Source: UBA5336 sp964492485 (lineage in GTDB: Bacteria > Pseudomonadota > Alphaproteobacteria > Caulobacterales > Hyphomonadaceae). Taken from it: a stretch of 64,000 nt of DNA. Of the stretch, positions 18,753 to 27,643 are shown piece by piece. Where the stretch lies: NCBI GenBank assembly GCA_964492485.1, contig CAZBKM010000004.1, forward strand, positions 82,664-146,663. Reading direction: 5' to 3'. How positions within the stretch are numbered: the stretch's first letter is position 1; each line of letters opens with the position of its first letter. The translations under genes were made by a program, and so were the position numbers. The notes under the pieces are model-generated. The model made no database searches. It saw only the letters and a list, made by a program, of their open reading frames with translations, and was not told the origin of the DNA.

Positions 18753-19616
18753 ATGCCATCTGCGGACCTCGCGCCCTTCCTGCTCGGCCTGTTCTCGGCG
18801 CTGACCCTTGCGCTGGCGAACACGGCGGTAAAGCGCGGCGGCGATATCCTGTCGACCCGCGCGGTCACCCAGCTCACCTCCGCGGCGCTCGTCCTGCCTG
18901 CCGTGGCGCTGGTTCCGCTGCCCGACAGGGCCACCTGGCAGGCGCTGGCCTGGGCATTGCCGGCTCATTTCATCTACCAGGCCTGCCTGGTCCGCGCCCT
19001 GCATCGCGGCGACCTCTCGCTTGTCTTTCCCGTCATGCGGGGGCTTGCGCCGCTGCTCACCGCACTGGCCGCCTGGGCCGCCCTGGGCGAGGCGCTGTCG
19101 CCCGCAGCCATCCTCGGCCTCCTTGCGGTCACGGGTGCGGTGCTGGTGTTCGCCGCCCCGGCGCGCGGCCTTGCCCTGTCGCGGCATCCTGATGGAGGCG
19201 CCCTTGTCTGGGCCGTGGCGACCGCAGCGGGCATCGCGCTCTATTCCGTCGCCGATGCTCGTGGAGTCCGCATCGCGCCACAGGCCGAGACCTATATCGT
19301 CTGGCTGTTTCTGCTGGACTGGATCGGGATCGTCCTGGTCAATCTGGCCGTGGCCCCGGACCGGCTGGTGGGCGCCCTGCGCCATGGCTGGCGGTTTGGC
19401 GCGACCGCCGGCACGCTGTCAGTCCTGTCCTTCGGCGCAGCGCTCTACGGCATGACCCTGACCGAGGTCGCCCGCATCTCGGCCCTTAGGGAAAGCGCGG
19501 TGGTCTTCGCCGCCCTGCTCGGCTGGCTGTACCTGAAGGAGGGGCTGGGCCCACGCCGCACGCTGGCCGCCCTTGTCTTGGCCGCCGGTCTGGTGCTGAT
19601 GCAGATTGGCGGCTGA
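18753..19616 (+). CDS. EamA/DMT-family transporter
   Basis: 287-aa inner-membrane protein with about ten hydrophobic segments arranged as two homologous EamA halves. The drug/metabolite transporter superfamily exports or imports small metabolites, and the substrate cannot be inferred here. The first half shows FSALTLALANTAVKRGG and RALHRGDLSLVFPVMRGLAPL, and the second half repeats the pattern with RISALRESAVVFAALLGWLYLKE. The ATG at 18753 is chosen because the upstream extension is Arg/Pro-rich and hydrophilic. yciB follows after 53 bases. Confidence 0.85.
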   Translation: MPSADLAPFLLGLFSALTLALANTAVKRGGDILSTRAVTQLTSAALVLPAVALVPLPDRATWQALAWALPAHFIYQACLVRALHRGDLSLVFPVMRGLAPLLTALAAWAALGEALSPAAILGLLAVTGAVLVFAAPARGLALSRHPDGGALVWAVATAAGIALYSVADARGVRIAPQAETYIVWLFLLDWIGIVLVNLAVAPDRLVGALRHGWRFGATAGTLSVLSFGAALYGMTLTEVARISALRESAVVFAALLGWLYLKEGLGPRRTLAALVLAAGLVLMQIGG

Positions 19617-19669
19617 CACGCCGGCCACAAACAGGCATCCAGACGGGCTGCGGAGACGTAGACAGGCAC

Positions 19670-20326
19670 ATGAGCGACAAGATTTCCGGCACGCAGACAG
19701 CAGGCAAGGCGGGCAACCTCTGGAGCGAGGTCGGCCCGGCGGTCGCCTTCGTGATCGTCTACAATGTCCTGCTGCGCTTTCCGGAGACCGGCCTGGTTTC
19801 GAAGGCGACGGCGCTCTACTGGGCGACCGGGGTGCTCATCGTGGCCGCCCTGGCGGTGATCGGGGCGAAGCTCGTCCGCAAGCAGAAGATCCCGCCTTTC
19901 ATGCTGATTTCGACGACCGTGATCGGGGTGTTCGGAACCATCGGGATCCTCTGGCAGTCGAAGACATTCCTGTTCGTCAAACCGACCATCGTGAACCTGC
20001 TTTACGCTGCGATCATCTTCGGCGGCCTGGCGGTGGGACGCAACATCTGGAAGATGTTCTTCCAGTCCGTGTTCGATCTGCCGAACCATGCCTGGCGGAC
20101 GCTGGCGATCCGTTGGGGGGTCTTCTTCGTCGCCATGGCACTCTGGAACGAGTACCTCTGGCGCTTTCACTCCGAAGAGGTCTGGGCGAACTGGAAGCTC
20201 GGCAACATTGCCATCGTGATGGCGTTCGGTGCCCTGAACATCCCCTACACGATGAAGCACTGGGGCAAGCCCGAACCCGGGGCTCCAACGTCGAGCCAGG
20301 TACCAGAGGCGCCGCCGGCCGAGTAG
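19670..20326 (+). CDS. yciB: YciB/IspZ-family inner-membrane protein (septation protein A)
   Basis: 218-aa multi-pass membrane protein of the YciB (intracellular septation protein A) family, needed for normal cell-envelope morphology in enterobacteria. Family signatures present: the GP...F..YN start, KIPPFMLISTTVIGVFGTIGI, LWQSKTFLFVKPTIVNLLYA, and the C-terminal RWGVFFVAMALWNEYLWR. Five or six hydrophobic helices are evident. The tail after residue 205 is Pro-rich and not conserved. Confidence 0.93.
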   Translation: MSDKISGTQTAGKAGNLWSEVGPAVAFVIVYNVLLRFPETGLVSKATALYWATGVLIVAALAVIGAKLVRKQKIPPFMLISTTVIGVFGTIGILWQSKTFLFVKPTIVNLLYAAIIFGGLAVGRNIWKMFFQSVFDLPNHAWRTLAIRWGVFFVAMALWNEYLWRFHSEEVWANWKLGNIAIVMAFGALNIPYTMKHWGKPEPGAPTSSQVPEAPPAE

Positions 20327-20453
20327 CCCATACCCAACCATGACCGGACAGGCCGCCTCCGCGGCGCCGTTGACGAAAATCGACCGATGTGGGCGAAACC
20401 AAACCGGCGGCCGGGTCCGCTGCAGGCAACAGCGGTCCTTCGACCTTGCCCGC

Positions 20454-20990
20454 TCAGGTGGTCAGCGCTTCGGTCCCGGGCGGATTGGAGAAGGGCGGGA
20501 AGTGATCACGGTCGCGCGTCTCGGCATAGTGGGTCAGTGCCCAGACCACCGTGGGGAAGGCAAGGTCTGACCAGGGAATGTCAGCCCAATCGAAGAGGGC
20601 CACCTCCAGGCTTTCCGGACCCGCGGACACGTCGGAGACGAGCCTGGCCCGGAACATGATCTGCACCTGAGCGATCCGCTCCACGGTGTAGATGGCAAGG
20701 ACGCGGTCAATCTCCAGCTCGGCCATGGCCTCCTCACGCGCCTCGCGGCGCGCCGCCGCCTCGACGCTCTCGCCCTTCTCCATGAATCCGGCGGGCAGCG
20801 TCCAGAAGCCCTTGCGTGGCTCGATGGCCCGCCGGCAGAGCAGGATGCGGCCATCCCGCGTCGCCACGGAACCCGTGACGATACGGGGGTTCTCATAGTC
20901 GATGAAGTTGCAATGCGTGCAGATGCGGCGCGCGCGGTCGTCACCATCCGGTATTCGCATCTCGAAATGGGGGGTCAGGGCCTGTGTCAT
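20454..20990 (-). CDS. NUDIX hydrolase with N-terminal CxxC
   Basis: 178-aa hydrolase of nucleoside-diphosphate-linked compounds. The NUDIX box is intact (GFMEKGESVEAAARREAREEA). It is preceded by a short half zinc-ribbon (ICTHCNFIDYENPRIV), a feature of an ADP-ribose/NADH pyrophosphatase-like subgroup. Only one CxxC pair is visible, so a complete zinc ribbon is not proven. The C-terminal half (IYTVERIAQVQIMFRARL) fits the same subgroup. The substrate is unknown. The gene stands alone on the minus strand. Confidence 0.88.
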   Translation of the reverse strand: MTQALTPHFEMRIPDGDDRARRICTHCNFIDYENPRIVTGSVATRDGRILLCRRAIEPRKGFWTLPAGFMEKGESVEAAARREAREEAMAELEIDRVLAIYTVERIAQVQIMFRARLVSDVSAGPESLEVALFDWADIPWSDLAFPTVVWALTHYAETRDRDHFPPFSNPPGTEALTT

Positions 20991-21077
20991 CAGTTCGTAA
21001 ACCTGTCGCGCTATTGGAAATAAGGGATTGTCCGCCTACGGTGCGTGTTGCACCGCGAGTATGAACCGGAGAGGCGG

Positions 21078-21680
21078 ATGGACAAGGGCATGGGCCACGG
21101 GGACCTGGTGATGAGCGAAGCGGCTGAAGATCATGCGCCGGCCACGGGGTTCTCCCTCAACGAGAGCCCGAGCCATCTGCTCCACCGAGCCCAGCAGTTC
21201 GCGGCGATCCAGTCGGCCGCGGCCCTGAAGGAAGCCGGCATAACGCTGCGCCAGTTCTCGGTGCTGGCTGCCATCGCCGAGACCGAGGGGGTCAGCCAGT
21301 CCCGCCTCGTCGAGGCGACCGGCATAGATCGCTCCACCCTGGCCGACATGGTCTCGCGGATGCAGGATGCCGGACTGATCCAGCGCGTCCGGTCGGAAAC
21401 AGATGCCCGCGCAAAGGCCGTTTCCCTGACCGATGCGGGTCGCCACGCCCTTGATGTTGCAGGACCCGCCGTTCGCTCGGCGGACGAAAAGCTTCTTGAG
21501 GCCTTGCCCAAGAACCGGCGCAGCGCCTTCATCGATATCCTGTCGAGGCTGACGGAAACCGGGACGGAGGATCCCCGACGCAAGGCCGAGACCGAGGAGG
21601 CGAAAGCCGACAAGCCGAAAAAGGCTGCGGCCAAGAAGGACAAGGACAAGAAAAAGAAGAAAAAGAAGAAGGGTAAATAG
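21078..21680 (+). CDS. MarR-family transcriptional regulator with polylysine tail
   Basis: 200-aa winged-helix regulator. Residues about 30-155 carry the MarR fold: TLRQFSVLAAIAETEGVSQSRLVEATGIDRSTLADMVSRMQDAGLIQR..., the wing DARAKAVSLTDAGR, and flanking helices. The start at 21078 has GGAGAGGCGG directly upstream. The last 30 residues are a highly basic KKAAAKKDKDKKKKKKKKGK-type tail encoded by an A-rich tract, unusual for MarR proteins. Ligand and target genes are unknown. The neighbouring convergent gene is a 3-hydroxybutyryl-CoA dehydrogenase. Confidence 0.9.
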   Translation: MDKGMGHGDLVMSEAAEDHAPATGFSLNESPSHLLHRAQQFAAIQSAAALKEAGITLRQFSVLAAIAETEGVSQSRLVEATGIDRSTLADMVSRMQDAGLIQRVRSETDARAKAVSLTDAGRHALDVAGPAVRSADEKLLEALPKNRRSAFIDILSRLTETGTEDPRRKAETEEAKADKPKKAAAKKDKDKKKKKKKKGK

Positions 21681-21800
21681 CCATTCTTCGTACCCGCGCC
21701 GACGGCGCGTCCGGACGAGGGCTGGCCGGCTCACGTCGCCAATCCGGGCGGACGCGGAGAGGCTGCGCAAGGGCGCGCACCCCAACGATGTGTCAGGGCA

Positions 21801-22679
21801 TCAGCGGGTCGGGACAGGCGCGTCGCCGCCATAGTCGTAAAAGCCCTTGCCGACCTTCCGTCCGACCCAGCCGGCCTCGACATATTTCACGAGCAACGGA
21901 CAGGGCCTGTACTTGCTGTCGGCCAGACCATCATAGAGCACCTGCATGATGGACAGGCAGGTATCCAGCCCGATGAAATCGGCCAGTGTCAGCGGCCCCA
22001 TTGGATGATTGGCGCCCAGCCGCATGGCCGTGTCGATCGCTTCCACGGTGCCAACCCCTTCATAGAGCGCATAGACCGCTTCATTGATCATCGGCACGAG
22101 GATCCGGTTGACGATGAAGGCCGGATAATCCTCGGCATTCGTCGTGGTCTTGCCCAGGTCCTTTGCAAAGGCGGTCACAGTCTCATAGGTCTGCTGATCC
22201 GTCGCCAGTCCACGGATCACCTCCACCAGCTTCATCAGCGGCACCGGGTTCATGAAGTGCAGCCCGATGAACCGCTCAGGCCGATCAGTGACGCTGGCCA
22301 AGCGCGTGATGGAGATGGACGATGTATTGGTCGCCAGAAGGGTATGGCTGCCGATCACCTCGCACAGGGCGAGGAAGATCTTCTCCTTGACCTGGCGGTC
22401 CTCCGTCGCCGCCTCGATGGCGATATCCACATCCGCGAACGGCGCCAGGGAGGCGCTGGTGGAGATCCGTCCCAGCGCGGCTTCCATCTCGCCCTTCGTG
22501 ATCGCCTCGCGCGCGACCTGGCGAACCATGTTCTTCTCGATCGTGGCGATGCCGCGTTCCAGCGCGTCCTCGGAGATGTCGTTCAGCACCACGTCATGGC
22601 CAGACAGGGCGCAAACATGCGCAATGCCATTGCCCATCTGACCCGCACCGACCACGCCGACGCGCTTGAGTTTCGTCAT
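21801..22679 (-). CDS. hbd: 3-hydroxybutyryl-CoA dehydrogenase
   Basis: 292-aa NAD-dependent 3-hydroxyacyl-CoA dehydrogenase. It has the dinucleotide-binding GVVGAGQMGNGIAHVCA, the catalytic-His region ERFIGLHFMNPVPLMKLVEVIRG, and the C-terminal helical domain (NHPMGPLTLADFIGLD). The size and short N terminus fit the monofunctional Hbd/PaaH type used in butyrate, polyhydroxybutyrate or acyl-CoA metabolism. The ATG at 22679 follows GGAGAAGAGG. It lies in the same direction as prpE (95-base gap), so the two may be co-transcribed. Confidence 0.94.
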   Translation of the reverse strand: MTKLKRVGVVGAGQMGNGIAHVCALSGHDVVLNDISEDALERGIATIEKNMVRQVAREAITKGEMEAALGRISTSASLAPFADVDIAIEAATEDRQVKEKIFLALCEVIGSHTLLATNTSSISITRLASVTDRPERFIGLHFMNPVPLMKLVEVIRGLATDQQTYETVTAFAKDLGKTTTNAEDYPAFIVNRILVPMINEAVYALYEGVGTVEAIDTAMRLGANHPMGPLTLADFIGLDTCLSIMQVLYDGLADSKYRPCPLLVKYVEAGWVGRKVGKGFYDYGGDAPVPTR

Positions 22680-22774
22680 GCCTCTTCTCCCGGGTTGAAT
22701 CGAACCCAAACCGCCACTCTACCGGCTTTGTGCAGTGCGTCAAAGCACTTGGCACCCCGGCGGCGCGTTCCCTG

Positions 22775-24670
22775 TCAGGGTGTTGCGCCATCGCGACGCA
22801 AGACCGCCGCCACATCGTCCACCGCGCCAGGATCATCGATGGTCGGCGGAAGGTCGTAGGGCGTGCCGTCCACGACCCGCTTGAGGACATTGCGCAGGAT
22901 CTTCCCGGACCGGGTCTTCGGCAGGCGTGGCACCACGGCCACGCGCTTGAGCGCCGCGACCGGGCCAATCGTCTCGCGCACGGTACGGACGAGCTCGGAT
23001 CTGATCGCGGCTTCGGAGTCGGGGTCGGCTGGCCCGCTCAGAACGACGAAGCCGACAGGCACCATGCCCTTGAGCTCGTCATGGGCCCCGACGACGGCAC
23101 ACTCGGCCACGCGGGGATGCTGGATGAGTGCCTCTTCCAGGGCCCCGGTCGACAGTCGGTGGCCGGCCACATTGATGACGTCATCCATTCTGGTCATGAC
23201 GCTGACATAGCCATCGGCATCGATGGTGCCGGCATCGCCCGAGGCATAATGACCGGGAAACGCCGAAAGATAGGCCTGGCGATACCGGTCGGGAGCGTTC
23301 CAGAGCGTCGGCGCCGCCCCTGGTGGCAGGGGCAGTTCGATGGCCAGGGCGCCGATCCCGCCCGGAGGCATCGCCTGTCCGTCCTCGTCGAGACAGCGGA
23401 CGCGCCAGCCCGGCATGGGCAGACCGGTGGATCCCGGCTTCACCGGCTGCGGCTCGATCCCGAGCGGATTTCCGCAGATGGCCCAGCCCGTCTCGGTCTG
23501 CCACCAATGGTCCACCACAGGCCGGTCGAGCACGCGTTGCGACCAGGCCAGCGTGTCGGGATCGGTGCGCTCCCCGGCGAGGAACAGCGCCCGCAGTCCC
23601 GACAGATCACTTGCCCGGACCAGGGCACCATCCGGGTCGACCTGCCGGATCGCCCGAATAGCGGTCGGCGCGGTGAAGAAGACGGCGACCTGGTTCGCCT
23701 CGATCGTGCGCCAGAACACCCCGGCATCGGGCGTGCCGACCGGCTTGCCCTCGAAGATGACCGTCGTGTTCCGGTTCAGCAGCGGACCGTAGACCATGTA
23801 GCTGTGTCCCACGACCCAGCCGACGTCGCTGGCCGCCCAGAACGTCTCCCCCGGCGCCACGCCGTAGAGGTTTCGCATCGACCAGGCCAATGCCACCATG
23901 TGGCCGCCCGTGTCGCGGACGATCCCCTTCGGCTGACCCGTCGTGCCCGATGTATACAGGATGTAGAGCGGATCGGTGGCGATGACGGGTACGCACTCGG
24001 TCGGTTCGGCCGCCTCCAGCGCCGCCAGCGCATCGACGTCGCCGGGGCTGGAAAGGTCTGCGGGATGTTCCGGACGCTGGAACACGAAACAGTGTGTGGG
24101 GGGGAAGGCGGCCAGGTCGAAGGCCCGCTCCAGGATGGGCTTGTAGGGGATGACCCGCCCCGGCTCGAGTCCGCAGGACGAAGCGATCACCGCGCGGGGC
24201 CGCGCATCGTCGATCCGCGTGGCCAGTTCCGGGGCCGCGAAACCGCCGAACACGACGGAATGAACCGCCCCGAGGCGTGCGCAAGCAAGCATGGCCATCG
24301 CCGCTTCCGGAGAGTTGGGCATGTAGATAAGAACCCGGTCGCCCTGACCGATGCCGCGCGCCCGCAGCGCACCTGCAAGGCGCGACACGCGATCCTGGAG
24401 TTCCTGATAGGTCAGCGTACGCCGTGTGCCGGTGACCGGGCTCTCGAAAACAAGGGCAAGCTGACGGCCATGGCCGTCCTCCACATGCCTGTCGACGCAA
24501 TTGTAGCAAGTGTTCGTCACACCGTCTGGAAACCAGCGCGGAAGCGGATCGTCACGGGTGGCCAGGGTCGTTTCCGGCGCAACGATCCAGTCGATGGCGT
24601 CTGCCGCCGCCCGCCAGAACGCCTCCGGATCGGCATCGACGGCGGCCAGAATCTCGCGATAAGCGGTCAT
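22775..24670 (-). CDS. prpE: Propionyl-CoA synthetase (PrpE-like)
   Basis: 631-aa acyl-CoA synthetase of the ANL superfamily. The N-terminal ACAS_N region (YREILAAVDADPEAFWRAAADAIDW) and NTCYNCVDRHV are typical of PrpE/ACSS3. The adenylation motif YTSGTTGQPKGIVRD, WWQTETGWAICGNPLG, and the C-terminal catalytic Lys in PKTRSGKILR are all present. It activates propionate or other short-chain acids. The ATG at 24670 is preceded by GGAAGGA. The longer upstream frame is Gly/Pro/Gln-rich and rejected. Confidence 0.93.
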   Translation of the reverse strand: MTAYREILAAVDADPEAFWRAAADAIDWIVAPETTLATRDDPLPRWFPDGVTNTCYNCVDRHVEDGHGRQLALVFESPVTGTRRTLTYQELQDRVSRLAGALRARGIGQGDRVLIYMPNSPEAAMAMLACARLGAVHSVVFGGFAAPELATRIDDARPRAVIASSCGLEPGRVIPYKPILERAFDLAAFPPTHCFVFQRPEHPADLSSPGDVDALAALEAAEPTECVPVIATDPLYILYTSGTTGQPKGIVRDTGGHMVALAWSMRNLYGVAPGETFWAASDVGWVVGHSYMVYGPLLNRNTTVIFEGKPVGTPDAGVFWRTIEANQVAVFFTAPTAIRAIRQVDPDGALVRASDLSGLRALFLAGERTDPDTLAWSQRVLDRPVVDHWWQTETGWAICGNPLGIEPQPVKPGSTGLPMPGWRVRCLDEDGQAMPPGGIGALAIELPLPPGAAPTLWNAPDRYRQAYLSAFPGHYASGDAGTIDADGYVSVMTRMDDVINVAGHRLSTGALEEALIQHPRVAECAVVGAHDELKGMVPVGFVVLSGPADPDSEAAIRSELVRTVRETIGPVAALKRVAVVPRLPKTRSGKILRNVLKRVVDGTPYDLPPTIDDPGAVDDVAAVLRRDGATP

Positions 24671-24985
24671 GGGCGGTTCCTTCCCTGGCTGTCCCTGCCA
24701 GGCTCTCCGGGCCTGGGTCTCAGGGCCTGGCTGTCCCGGGCCTTGCATGGCACCACCGCGCGGCTTCAACGCGCGGCATGGTCCGCGGCCAGCGGCAATG
24801 ACCTTGCCACGATACAGGGAGTGTCAGGCCACGCACATCCGCCGCCAACCCCTCCTTTAGCCGAAATGCTCCGATCGGTGCATAATTCGTCTTTTGCGGG
24901 TTTATCAGATATTATACACGTTGAGGTGTCTAACCGATTCCGGGCGCTCATCGGCGCAGGTCCGCGCCCCTCTAAGGAGATCGCG
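24671..24985. promoter_or_regulatory. Divergent intergenic region prpE / hybrid kinase
   Basis: A 315-bp gap between divergent genes that should hold both promoters. The prpE-proximal half is G+C-rich with a 12-bp direct repeat (CCTGGCTGTCCC at 24684 and 24726) and several GGGCC dyads. The kinase-proximal part is A/T-richer (about 24855-24925), with GCATAAT at 24880-24886 as a possible -10. No small gene or known RNA is recognised. Confidence 0.45.
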
Positions 24986-26707
24986 ATGAGCCATGTGGAA
25001 CGCCCCGATGCCGACCCCTCGAGGACGGTGCCCGCGCTTCTCAAGCGCCTGGATCAGGAACGGGCCGCCCGAAAGGCTGGCGAACTCGAGCTTGCCCGCC
25101 AGGCCACGCGCCTGAGAGAGACCGAAGAGAGACTGCGCAAGGAAGCACGGCGGTCGCGGGCGCTGTCGGCCGCGGTGGAAACCGCAACGGAAGGCATCGC
25201 GCTGCTCAACGGGCGGGAACACTTCGTCTACACGAATCGTGCCTTCGAGGCATTGTTCGGATTCCCGCATCGCGCCTTGATCGGCACCTCTTGGCGCGAC
25301 CTCTATGACGAAGCGACGGTCCGCAAAGTCGAACGCGACGTGCGTCCCATTCTCCAGGAGCACGGCGTCTGGCGTGGGGAGGCCGTCGCTCGTACCGCCG
25401 GGGGGCGCACCGTGCAGCAGGAAGTGCTGCTCACCCAGATCGGCAATGGCGGCGCCATCTGCACGGCGCGCGACATTTCCGAGCGCAAGCGACGCGATGC
25501 GCAGGTGCGCGAGATGGAGAGCCGTCTGCGCGCAGCGGAGCACGACGCCGCCGTCGCTGTCGTCGGACACGCCATCGCCCATGATTTCAACAATGTGATT
25601 GCGGTGATCTCCAGCTATGCCAGGCTGATCGAGGAAGATCTGCCCGACGATCCAGAGAACCGGCGCCGGGCGCAGCGCATCCTCCAGGCCACCGCGCAGG
25701 CGACGCAGGTTGTCCAGGCGCTGCAGGCCGACCCGTCCGGAGAGACACCGACACTCGGGCCTTGCGATCTCAGCCACCTGGTTCAGACGGCCGTTGAAAT
25801 CATGGAGGCGATGCGGCCCCAGGGCGTTACCGTGCATACCGATATCCTGCCGGGCCTGAGGGTGCGTACCGACGACGTGCTCCTGTCGCGCTGCATCTTC
25901 AATGTCGTGAAGAACGGATATGAGGCCTTGGGCCCGGCGGGAATTTTGAAGGTCCGGCTTGCGCGCAAGCCCGACCGGCCGTTTGCGAGGGATGGCGAAG
26001 CACTGTTCATTGGCGATCCCGATGTGAGCCCCGGCGCCGTGCTGGAGATCACCGACACAGGTGCCGGAATCCCGCAAGACAAGCTCGGCCAGATCTTCGA
26101 CCCGTTCTACACGACCAAGACGCGACGGGGGGGCGCCGGTCTGGGCCTGGGGCTGCAGTCCCTGAAGATTCTCGCCGACACAACGGGCGCAACCTTGCGG
26201 GTGGAGAGTGTCCCGCAGCGTGGGACGCGGGTCTCCATCCTGTTCCGGGCCGATGATGACGGGATCGCGATCCCGCATGACCAGGAGACGGGGATGGCCG
26301 GCCAGGACACTGACGCCGGCGGGGATGCCGCGACAGGGAACTCTCCATCGGCAGGCTCATTGACCATTTTCCTGGTCGACGACGATCCCATGGTCGGTGA
26401 ACCGCTGGCTGAGACGTTGCGGCGCCTGGGCTACTGGGCGACATGGTTCCAGCATCCCGAGGACGCTCTTTCGGAACTCCGCTCGGAACCCGACCAGGCG
26501 GACCTTTTGCTGACCGACTATTCCATGCCCGGTCTGACCGGCGACAGGCTGGCGAAGATGGTCAGGGCGGTCTGTCCAAGCCTTCCGATCATCCTGTATT
26601 CCGGCCAGGCGGGGTATCTGCCGCGCGATCCGCTGTTCTCCGCAATCCTGCGCAAACCGCTCGCTCCGGAAGACCTGAAACGGGCCATCGATTCAGCCCT
26701 TGGTTGA
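24986..26707 (+). CDS. Soluble PAS hybrid histidine kinase with C-terminal receiver
   Basis: 573-aa sensor kinase without membrane segments. A coiled-coil region (about 15-60) precedes one PAS domain (about 62-165). An H-box (IAHDFNN, phospho-acceptor His199) follows. The HATPase domain has an N-box NVVKNGYEAL, a G1 motif DTGAGIP and the GLGLGL lid. A receiver domain (about 445-573) carries acidic residues in LVDDDP and phospho-acceptor Asp511 (TDYSMPG). AAGGAGA lies just before the ATG. The adjacent LuxR-type regulator is a likely partner. The open frame continues far upstream over prpE, but this is an antisense shadow. Confidence 0.93.
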   Translation: MSHVERPDADPSRTVPALLKRLDQERAARKAGELELARQATRLRETEERLRKEARRSRALSAAVETATEGIALLNGREHFVYTNRAFEALFGFPHRALIGTSWRDLYDEATVRKVERDVRPILQEHGVWRGEAVARTAGGRTVQQEVLLTQIGNGGAICTARDISERKRRDAQVREMESRLRAAEHDAAVAVVGHAIAHDFNNVIAVISSYARLIEEDLPDDPENRRRAQRILQATAQATQVVQALQADPSGETPTLGPCDLSHLVQTAVEIMEAMRPQGVTVHTDILPGLRVRTDDVLLSRCIFNVVKNGYEALGPAGILKVRLARKPDRPFARDGEALFIGDPDVSPGAVLEITDTGAGIPQDKLGQIFDPFYTTKTRRGGAGLGLGLQSLKILADTTGATLRVESVPQRGTRVSILFRADDDGIAIPHDQETGMAGQDTDAGGDAATGNSPSAGSLTIFLVDDDPMVGEPLAETLRRLGYWATWFQHPEDALSELRSEPDQADLLLTDYSMPGLTGDRLAKMVRAVCPSLPIILYSGQAGYLPRDPLFSAILRKPLAPEDLKRAIDSALG

Positions 26708-26916
26708 TTGAGGGACGCTATGGGCCGTCACGCACCGACCGCGCGGTACCGGGTGTGGATTTTTCTGGTCAATCCGGTCTGGCTGCGTTACACGCGCTTA
26801 ACGCGCATTCATAGAATATTCTTCTTTTGATGGTTTTATCACGTCTATTGGGTGAGAACAGGACGTTTTCGGCGAGCAGGACGCGCCCATCGGCACGAGA
26901 ATAACGGAGATAACGG

Positions 26917-27534
26917 GTGAGACTTCTCATTGCTGACGACCACGATCTTGTACGCGATGCCATCAGTGCACTCCTGGCCAAGGACGATCCGTCCATGCAG
27001 GTCGACACGGCAGAGGATCTGATGGCTGCGCTGGCCTCGGTGCGCCGGGGAGTGAAATACGACCTGATCATGCTCGACCTGCGGATGCCGGGGATGAACG
27101 GGCTCATGGGCGCCCAGAAGATGATCGAGCTTTGTCCGGACACGCCGGTCATGATCCTGTCGGGCCAGACCAATGCCAGCGACGTGCAGGCCGCACTCAA
27201 GGTGGGTGTCCGGGGCTTCGTACCGAAAACCCTGGCCGGCCGCTCGCTGATCAACGCCATTCGGCTGGTGGCGTCGGGGGAAACCTATGTGCCGACGGGT
27301 CTTCTGACCGCACGTCGCGAACGCACCGCGCCGGGACTGGCGGTGCCCCTGACCGAGCGCGAGGCTGAGGTTCTGGCAGAACTGCGGCGGGGTCATTCGA
27401 ACAAGGAGATCGCCCGCGCGCTGAACATCGCGGAAACGACCGTGAAGCTCCACCTGCGCTCGATCAGCGAAAAGCTGACTGCCCGGAACCGGACAGATAT
27501 CGTTGTCAGGGCGATCGAGACGGGCATCGCCTGA
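26917..27534 (+). CDS. NarL/FixJ-type response regulator
   Basis: 205-aa two-component regulator: receiver domain with phospho-acceptor Asp54 (IMLDLRMPG), Lys in FVPKTL, and a C-terminal LuxR-type helix-turn-helix (LTEREAEVLAELRRGHSNKEIARALNIAETTVKLHLRSI). The start is GTG with GGAGA upstream. It lies 209 bp after the hybrid kinase, facing the same way, which suggests a kinase-regulator pair. No target operon is evident. A degenerate dispersed repeat follows its stop. Confidence 0.93.
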   Translation: MRLLIADDHDLVRDAISALLAKDDPSMQVDTAEDLMAALASVRRGVKYDLIMLDLRMPGMNGLMGAQKMIELCPDTPVMILSGQTNASDVQAALKVGVRGFVPKTLAGRSLINAIRLVASGETYVPTGLLTARRERTAPGLAVPLTEREAEVLAELRRGHSNKEIARALNIAETTVKLHLRSISEKLTARNRTDIVVRAIETGIA

Positions 27535-27600
27535 CGCATTACACGGCGAAGTGGGCAGCGGTTCGCCGCAGGAAAACGTGCGCGGAGACTGACACGAAAA
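27535..27600. repeat. Dispersed intergenic repeat, copy 2 (degenerate)
   Basis: Directly after the response-regulator stop. It keeps the GCGAAGTGGGCAGCGGTTCGC palindrome (27546-27566) but diverges afterwards. Same family as copies at 18.6, 40.2, 55.8 and 60.3 kb. Confidence 0.6.
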
Positions 27601-27643
27601 GGCATCGCTTGACTAAGCGGCGCGCCCGACCGACTTGGCGCTC

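Noticed and set aside
22730..24985. About 750 open codons on the + strand running in frame into the hybrid kinase
   Set aside because: It is antisense to prpE and hbd, which have full family motifs. The kinase has its own AAGGAGA and ATG at 24986. Open antisense frames are common at this G+C content.
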